8,631 nucleotides of DNA from Pseudomonadota bacterium (GTDB taxonomy: Bacteria > Pseudomonadota > Alphaproteobacteria > Rhizobiales > Xanthobacteraceae), in NCBI GenBank assembly GCA_023390955.1, contig JAEWBW010000683.1, positions 1 through 8,631 on the forward strand, in the 5' to 3' direction. Both the position numbers and the translations under genes were made by a program. The notes beneath the pieces were generated by a model, which saw only the letters and a list, made by a program, of their open reading frames with translations, was not told the origin of the DNA and made no database searches. Shown piece by piece: positions 5,307 through 8,631 of the stretch (within the stretch, counting starts at the first letter, position 1; every line of letters begins with the position of its first letter).

Positions 5307-5636
5307 TCAGGCCAGAACGCCGGCAGCGCGCAGCGTCATCAGGAAGAAGGTGCCGCTCATCAGGCTCCAGAACCCCGCGATGATGGTCGCCATCATCACG
5401 AATTCGACGCGGCGGCTTTCGAGGCGCGCCCCGCGCAGCGTGTTGCGCATGATGATGAAGGGCGCGGCGAACACCAGGAACGGCACGGCCGCAAAGGTCT
5501 TCGGCGCTACACCGTCCTGCAACAGCCCGAAACCGGCCGTCCGCTGCGAGAAAGCCTGATAGCCGCTCACGAGCGCACCCGCGAGGGCAAAGCCGATGAA
5601 GAGCGAAAAGAGGGAATTCAGTGTCTCGGGTGTCAT
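5307..5636 (-). CDS. Small conserved integral membrane protein
   Basis: A 109-residue inner-membrane protein; I recognise the type from Bradyrhizobium-like genomes but cannot assign a function. Three hydrophobic segments are evident: about residues 8-24 (LFIGFALAGALVSGYQA), 44-60 (FAAVPFLVFAAPFIIMR) and 76-101 (FVMMATIIAGFWSLMSGTFFLM). An Arg-containing loop (RNTLRGARLESRRVE, about 60-74) probably faces the cytoplasm. The ATG at 5636 is preferred because the conserved-looking N-terminus begins there; a GTG at 5672 would add 12 residues. Neither start has a strong ribosome-binding site. A perfect CtrA-type box lies about 75-90 bp upstream of the ATG, so cell-cycle-linked expression is possible. 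Confidence 0.7.
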   Translation of the reverse strand: MTPETLNSLFSLFIGFALAGALVSGYQAFSQRTAGFGLLQDGVAPKTFAAVPFLVFAAPFIIMRNTLRGARLESRRVEFVMMATIIAGFWSLMSGTFFLMTLRAAGVLA

Positions 5637-5710
5637 CGGTGCGGGTCCGCCATACGCAACGCTGGGAGCCACACTCGTCTCAAAAAGCGGGCCTTAACGC
5701 TACCTTATCC

Positions 5711-5726
5711 TTAAGGAAAGGTTAAC
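5711..5726. promoter_or_regulatory. Perfect CtrA-type box TTAA-N7-TTAAC
   Basis: TTAA (5711-5714), seven bases, then TTAAC (5722-5726) is an exact match to the full CtrA consensus described in Caulobacter and conserved in Rhizobiales. A further TTAACG lies at 5694-5699. It overlaps an imperfect palindrome (5702-5722) with core TCCTTAAGGA. It is in the divergent gap between the membrane protein (start 5636, minus) and the hypothetical protein (start 5860, plus), nearer to the former. Regulation by CtrA is inference. Confidence 0.5.
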
Positions 5727-5859
5727 GGCGCTCGCCCTGCGGCGCAGAGCCCCTTGCGTGTTTCCGTGGCCCGGAATGCTCCGCGAAGTCATCGTCGCAT
5801 GGCATATTCGCCGCTGATTCGTCGGCGCACGGCCGACCTGCGGTCGCTTGCGTAAATTC

Positions 5860-6570
5860 ATGACGGTGTATTCGGCAACCTCGCCTCAACGGCACAAGAT
5901 GCGCACCAGGGCTCACCTGCTCCCGATCGCGCTCGGCGGCACGTTTGCCGCCGGTGCGCTCGTGCTCGTCGGCTATTTGTTGTGGCCGACCTGGGGCGCC
6001 GGTGGATCGAGCGCGCCCGACAAGCTGCCGGTCAGCGTCGGCGGCACGCTGTTCAACATTCCGCCCGCCGCGATCCGGGTTAAGATCCAGCGTCGTTCCG
6101 GTCCGCAGGAACGCATCGACCTCGACGTCCTCTACCCGTCCCTCGAGCCGCCGGGCGCGCCGAAACGCGTCACCGCCGACGACGTGCACGACACGACGAT
6201 GCAGCCGATCGACCGGCTGTTTCTCTCGATCGCCGCGCATCGCGATGCGCTCGCACCGGAGGCGCGGGTGAGCACCATCTATCCGCGCTATTTCGAGGCC
6301 ACGAACGTGGCGCCCGAGGACGGGTTGACGATGCGCCCGTTCCGCGCCGACACGCCCTATGGCACCGAGGATTTTGCCTCGGGCAGCAACCCGAATCTCA
6401 GCGCGCGCTGCACCCGCGACGGCGCCACGCCCGGCATGTGCCTGTCGGAACGCCGCGTCGGCGGCGCCGATCTCACTTTCCGCTTTCCCCGCAGCTGGCT
6501 GTCGCAATGGCGTGACGTCGCAAACGCGATGGACCGGCTGACGGCGCAGCTGCGCGGGCCCAAAAGCTGA
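5860..6570 (+). CDS. Single-span membrane-anchored hypothetical protein
   Basis: A 236-residue protein from the ATG at 5860; no family recognised. A short basic N-terminus is followed by one hydrophobic helix at about 20-42 (LLPIALGG...GYLLWP), then a soluble domain of about 190 residues that should lie in the periplasm. The domain opens with LPVSVGGTLFNIPPAAIRV and includes an Arg-rich strand, a stretch beginning DVHDTTMQPIDRLFLSIAAH, and two cysteines about a dozen residues apart (RCTRDGATPGMCL), which could form a disulfide. The region just after the membrane anchor (VGGTLFNIPPAAIR) looks like a beta-rich fold. Alternative starts are the ATG at 5899 and a TTG at 5848, none with a good ribosome-binding site. 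It is followed after 73 bp by a thioesterase gene on the same strand. Confidence 0.7.
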   Translation: MTVYSATSPQRHKMRTRAHLLPIALGGTFAAGALVLVGYLLWPTWGAGGSSAPDKLPVSVGGTLFNIPPAAIRVKIQRRSGPQERIDLDVLYPSLEPPGAPKRVTADDVHDTTMQPIDRLFLSIAAHRDALAPEARVSTIYPRYFEATNVAPEDGLTMRPFRADTPYGTEDFASGSNPNLSARCTRDGATPGMCLSERRVGGADLTFRFPRSWLSQWRDVANAMDRLTAQLRGPKS

Positions 6571-6643
6571 GCGCATCAAGAGCCGAGTCCATTTCTAAGA
6601 ACCGGGATCGACTGATAGGCTCCGCGCCGACGCATTACGCGCG

Positions 6644-7051
6644 GTGACCGATGTGAGCAATGCAGCAACCGATATGCCGCCCGGCGCGCAACTCCTGGGC
6701 CGCGAGTGGCTCGGCTTCGACGAGACCGGCGAGATCGCCCTGATCCGCTTTCAGGCCCAGCCCGGCTTCACCAACCGGCACGGAACGATCCAGGGCGGCT
6801 TTCTCGCGGCGATGCTGGACTCCGCCACCGGGCTTCGCGCGCTGGCGGCGCTGTCACCCGAACAGACTGCTGTCACACGGAGCCTCGACACCCGTTTCCT
6901 CAAGCCCGCAGCGGTCGGACCGATCACGGCGCGGGCGCGCATCGTCGAACGGACCGACCGCGAGATCGCCGTGCACGCCGAGCTGATCGACACCGATGGC
7001 ATCACCGTGGCCGACGCCATCGCACGGCTGCGCATTCTCGCAAAAAAATAA
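6644..7051 (+). CDS. PaaI-family hotdog thioesterase
   Basis: Acyl-CoA thioesterase-like protein of the hotdog-fold PaaI/YdiI family, 135 residues, cytoplasmic. The family core is visible: N44-R-H46-G47, the GG at 51-52 at the start of the long central helix, and the acidic residue D59 (AMLDSATG) in the catalytic position. The usual HGG motif reads HGTIQGG here. SLDTRFLKPAAVGPITARARI at 80-100 is the typical next strand pair. It should hydrolyse a small acyl-CoA or aryl-CoA; the substrate cannot be told. Start codon is uncertain: GTG at 6644 and 6653 and ATG at 6674 are in frame, none with a clear ribosome-binding site. The last codons (AAA AAA before TAA) lie in a seven-A run that is also the T-tract of a terminator for the opposite gene. 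Confidence 0.85.
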   Translation: MTDVSNAATDMPPGAQLLGREWLGFDETGEIALIRFQAQPGFTNRHGTIQGGFLAAMLDSATGLRALAALSPEQTAVTRSLDTRFLKPAAVGPITARARIVERTDREIAVHAELIDTDGITVADAIARLRILAKK

Positions 7052-7077
7052 CGGGGCCGCGCAAGGCGCAGCCCCGT
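7041..7077 (-). terminator. Intrinsic terminator of the cysE-DUF3126 unit, overlapping the thioesterase stop
   Basis: ACGGGGC (7051-7057) pairs with GCCCCGT (7071-7077), and inside it GCGC (7059-7062) pairs with GCGC (7066-7069) around an AAG loop, giving a stem of about 11 pairs with one mismatch. Read on the minus strand it is followed by TATTTTTTTG (7050-7041). It therefore ends the minus-strand DUF3126 transcript 24 bp after its stop. The plus side has no T-run. Confidence 0.85.
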
Positions 7078-7100
7078 CATTCGAAACAAATTCTTCGCCG

Positions 7101-7319
7101 CTATTCCTGATCGACGAGATCGTCCTCGAGGATCGCCATCTGGAACTGGAACGAGCGATCGTCATCCTCATCATCGACGAACAGCACGCCGATGAACTCC
7201 TCGCCGATATAGACCTCGGCGGAGTCGTCCTTCTTCGGGCGCGGCACGACGCGAATCTTGGGATTGCCAAATACGCGCTTCAGATACGCATCGAGCTTTC
7301 TGACTTCTTTGACGTCCAC
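7101..7319 (-). CDS. DUF3126 family protein
   Basis: Small cytoplasmic protein of 72 residues that I recognise as DUF3126, a family of unknown function common in Rhizobiales. It starts with GTG at 7319; GGAG (7327-7330) lies 7 nt upstream and no ATG is available in frame. Visible features are a basic N-terminal half (VRKLDAYLKRVFGNPKIRVVPRPKKDD), a short beta-type stretch (AEVYIGEEFIGVLFVDDEDDD) and an acidic C-terminal third. Length and composition fit the family. It follows cysE by 119 bp on the same strand and ends in a strong intrinsic terminator, so it probably shares the cysE transcript, although a hairpin sits in the gap. A link to cysteine metabolism is suggested only by position. Confidence 0.85.
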   Translation of the reverse strand: MDVKEVRKLDAYLKRVFGNPKIRVVPRPKKDDSAEVYIGEEFIGVLFVDDEDDDRSFQFQMAILEDDLVDQE

Positions 7320-7408
7320 GGCAAGTCTCCGATCGAAATTGGTCGGCGGGTTTTAGGACGAGACGCGACGAACCGCCAGCATGAATTCTCAGGAATCCGG
7401 GAGGTGCG

Positions 7409-7428
7409 GGGCCGGAAAAACCCGGCCC
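7409..7428. repeat. GC-rich hairpin between cysE and the DUF3126 gene
   Basis: GGGCCGG (7409-7415) and CCGGCCC (7422-7428) form a perfect 7-bp stem with a 6-nt loop, 11 bp after the cysE stop. No T-run follows on the minus strand; the T residues are in the loop instead. It may protect the cysE mRNA end or reduce read-through into the DUF3126 gene. Confidence 0.4.
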
Positions 7429-7438
7429 GTCGAAACGC

Positions 7439-8263
7439 TCACAAGCCCATCGCGTTGATCATCTGATCCATGGTGCGCGAGGGTTCGGCACAGCCGGCTT
7501 CGCCGACGATTTTTGCGGGCACGCCGGCCACCGTGACATTGTGCGGCACCGGCTTGACCACGACCGAACCGGCCGCGATGCGCGCGCAGTGTCCGACTTC
7601 GATATTGCCGAGGATTTTTGCGCCGGCGCCGATCAGGACGCCGCGGCGAATCTTCGGGTGACGATCCTCGTTCTCCTTGCCGGTGCCGCCGAGCGTGACG
7701 CCGTGCAGGATCGAGACGTCATCCTCGATCACAGCGGTCTCGCCGCAGACGAAGCCGGTGGCATGGTCGAGGAAGATGCCGCGGCCGATGCGCGCGGCGG
7801 GATTGATGTCGGTCTGGAACACTGCGGATGCCGCGCTCTGCAGGTAATACGCAAAATCCTTGCGGCCCTTCAGATAGAGCCAATGCGCCAGGCGATGCGT
7901 CTGGATGGCGTGAAAGCCCTTGAAGTAGAGCAAGGGATCGATGAAGCGCGAGGTCGCGGGATCGCGGTCGTAGACGGCGACGAGATCGGCGCGGAAGGCG
8001 TTGCCGAGATCGGGATCGTCACGCAGCGCCTCGTCATAGGTCTGGCGCACCAAATCGCCCGACACCGAGGCATGATCGAGCCGGTCGGCCAGCCGGTGCA
8101 CCACCGAATCTTCCAGGCGGCTGTGATGCAGCACGGTCGAATAGATGAAGGTCGCGAGCTCGGGCTCGCGATGGACGATGTCTTCGGCTTCGCTCCGGAT
8201 CCGATCCCAGATCGGATCGAGGCTCGCGAGCTTTCCTCCCGGATTGACCTGATGCACTGCCAT
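7439..8263 (-). CDS. cysE: Serine O-acetyltransferase
   Basis: Transfers acetyl from acetyl-CoA to L-serine to give O-acetylserine, the first step of cysteine synthesis; cytoplasmic. The 274-residue length is that of E. coli CysE (273). The N-terminal helical domain covers about 1-145 and the left-handed beta-helix about 150-255. Residues align with a constant offset of nine: D152 and H167 correspond to the catalytic D143/H158, and H202 (DRHPKI) to H193. The signature DHATGFVCGETAVIEDDVSI is at 166-185, with GGTG at 192-195. The tail ends in NAMGL, so the terminal residue is Leu instead of the Ile that inserts into the CysK active site in the best-studied complexes. Start at 8263 is well supported by the domain, but only a weak AAAGAGAC ribosome-binding region is present, within an 11-bp tandem repeat. 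The DUF3126 gene follows. Confidence 0.95.
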   Translation of the reverse strand: MAVHQVNPGGKLASLDPIWDRIRSEAEDIVHREPELATFIYSTVLHHSRLEDSVVHRLADRLDHASVSGDLVRQTYDEALRDDPDLGNAFRADLVAVYDRDPATSRFIDPLLYFKGFHAIQTHRLAHWLYLKGRKDFAYYLQSAASAVFQTDINPAARIGRGIFLDHATGFVCGETAVIEDDVSILHGVTLGGTGKENEDRHPKIRRGVLIGAGAKILGNIEVGHCARIAAGSVVVKPVPHNVTVAGVPAKIVGEAGCAEPSRTMDQMINAMGL

Positions 8264-8266
8264 GGC

Positions 8267-8290
8267 TGTCTCTTTGGGATGTCTCTTTGG
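8267..8290. repeat. Tandem 11-bp direct repeat in the cysE leader
   Basis: TGTCTCTTTGG occurs at 8267-8277 and 8280-8290, a 13-bp period, directly before the cysE start. In the mRNA this is CCAAAGAGACA twice, so the ribosome-binding region (AAAGAGAC) is duplicated. It may be a simple local duplication. Confidence 0.6.
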
Positions 8291-8342
8291 CCGGCGCTTT
8301 CGATAAGGACTTTCGCTCTCGAAATTCGCTCGCGTTGTAGGA

Positions 8343-8372
8343 TGTATAACACAGTCTAGCGGGCCCTGTCCC
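8343..8372 (-). promoter_or_regulatory. Possible sigma-70 promoter of cysE
   Basis: On the minus strand GGGACA (8372-8367) and TATACA (8348-8343) are separated by 18 bp, each matching the sigma-70 consensus at four of six positions. A start near 8336 gives a leader of about 73 nt. No other convincing promoter is seen in the region. Confidence 0.3.
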
Positions 8373-8433
8373 GGCGGGCTTGCCTGAGAGTGAACACCAG
8401 GTTTCGCCCCGAACGCCCGTCAAAGCGTTGAAT

Positions 8434-8450
8434 TGAAAGACTTTCTTTCA
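8434..8450. repeat. Inverted repeat TGAAAG-N5-CTTTCA
   Basis: Six-base arms at 8434-8439 and 8445-8450 with a 5-bp spacer, in the 317-bp gap between cysE and the gene starting near 8581. It could be an operator for either gene. The rest of the gap shows no coding potential that I can support. Confidence 0.3.
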
Positions 8451-8494
8451 CCGCCATGAACTGGACAAGGTCGGTTCAAAGTGGTCAGAGTTGC

Positions 8495-8537
8495 ACCGAA
8501 TTCAAGTCGGCGGCGTCAAACTATTGGTGAATTCCGT
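8495..8537. repeat. Imperfect inverted repeat around two GAATTC sites
   Basis: ACCGAATTCA (8495-8504) and TGAATTCCGT (8528-8537) are inverted copies matching at nine of ten positions, 23 bp apart, about 45 bp before the probable start of the right-edge gene. Each contains a GAATTC palindrome. A two-site operator is possible. Confidence 0.3.
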
Positions 8538-8580
8538 CGTGTGTGCTTTTGCGGGCATGGTCGGGAACGACGGAGACATT

Positions 8581-8631
8581 TTGAGCATCACAACCGACAG
8601 TTTGGGCGCGCGCGCCGCTGGATCCACATGG
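8581..8631 (+). CDS. Start of an unidentified gene cut by the right edge
   Basis: A frame stays open from here to the window end and reads MSITTDSLGARAAGSTW from a TTG at 8581. GGAG at 8572-8575 lies 5 nt upstream, good spacing for a start. An in-frame ATG at 8557 would add eight residues but has no ribosome-binding site. Only 17 residues are visible, so no product can be assigned. It is divergent from cysE. Confidence 0.45.
   Translation, partial: MSITTDSLGARAAGSTW

Noticed and set aside
5722..6579. Minus-strand open frame of 285 codons opposite the hypothetical protein
   Set aside because: Arg/Ala/Gly/His-rich with no recognisable domain. The plus-strand frame has a clear membrane anchor and normal composition.
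7541..8359. Plus-strand open frame of 272 codons opposite cysE
   Set aside because: Complete antisense overlap with a certain cysE gene; no ribosome-binding site or domain.
8456..8530. Short plus-strand frame of 24 codons in the cysE upstream gap
   Set aside because: No ribosome-binding site and no recognisable feature; a frame this short is expected by chance.

Overview
The window looks like a chromosomal segment of a high-GC alphaproteobacterium, most likely Bradyrhizobium or a close relative in the Nitrobacteraceae. This rests on strongly GC-biased codon use, on gene types I recognise from that group (cysE followed by a DUF3126 gene, a gamma-carbonic anhydrase, Gly-rich secreted proteins), and on matches to alphaproteobacterial regulatory motifs (CtrA box, EcfG-type promoter). 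No database search was possible, so the taxon is an inference. I see no mobile element, CRISPR array, tRNA or rRNA.

Layout. (1) 1-2464, plus strand: the end of an ABC-importer operon, with two PotB/PotC-type permeases and a hydantoin/Asp-Glu racemase-family enzyme. The first permease is cut by the left edge, and the ATPase and binding protein presumably lie further left. (2) 2634-3134, plus strand: a membrane-anchored coiled-coil protein of unknown function. (3) 3140-3335: a gene-free stretch with a perfect TGTGA-N6-TCACA site, a TATGAT -10-like element and a strong intrinsic terminator, together outlining a candidate small RNA of about 95 nt. (4) 3382-4672: two minus-strand genes for exported low-complexity proteins, and a divergent plus-strand gene for a 55-residue protein resembling ribosome modulation factor. 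The 103 bp between the divergent genes holds an EcfG-like general-stress promoter and two palindromes. (5) 4691-5636, minus strand: a gamma-carbonic anhydrase-family protein and a small integral membrane protein, with a perfect CtrA-type box (TTAA-N7-TTAAC) upstream. (6) 5860-7051, plus strand: a single-span hypothetical protein and a PaaI-type hotdog thioesterase. (7) 7101-8263, minus strand: serine O-acetyltransferase (cysE) followed by a DUF3126 protein, which ends at an intrinsic terminator whose U-tract lies inside the end of the thioesterase gene. (8) 8264-8631: the cysE upstream region and the start of a plus-strand gene cut by the right edge.

Most genes are housekeeping or conserved hypothetical. 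The ABC operon probably imports a small nitrogenous compound and racemises it or a derivative. CysE makes O-acetylserine for cysteine synthesis. The most interesting material is in the small genes and the gaps: the candidate sRNA, the stress-type promoter between a secreted protein and an RMF-like protein, and the CtrA box.
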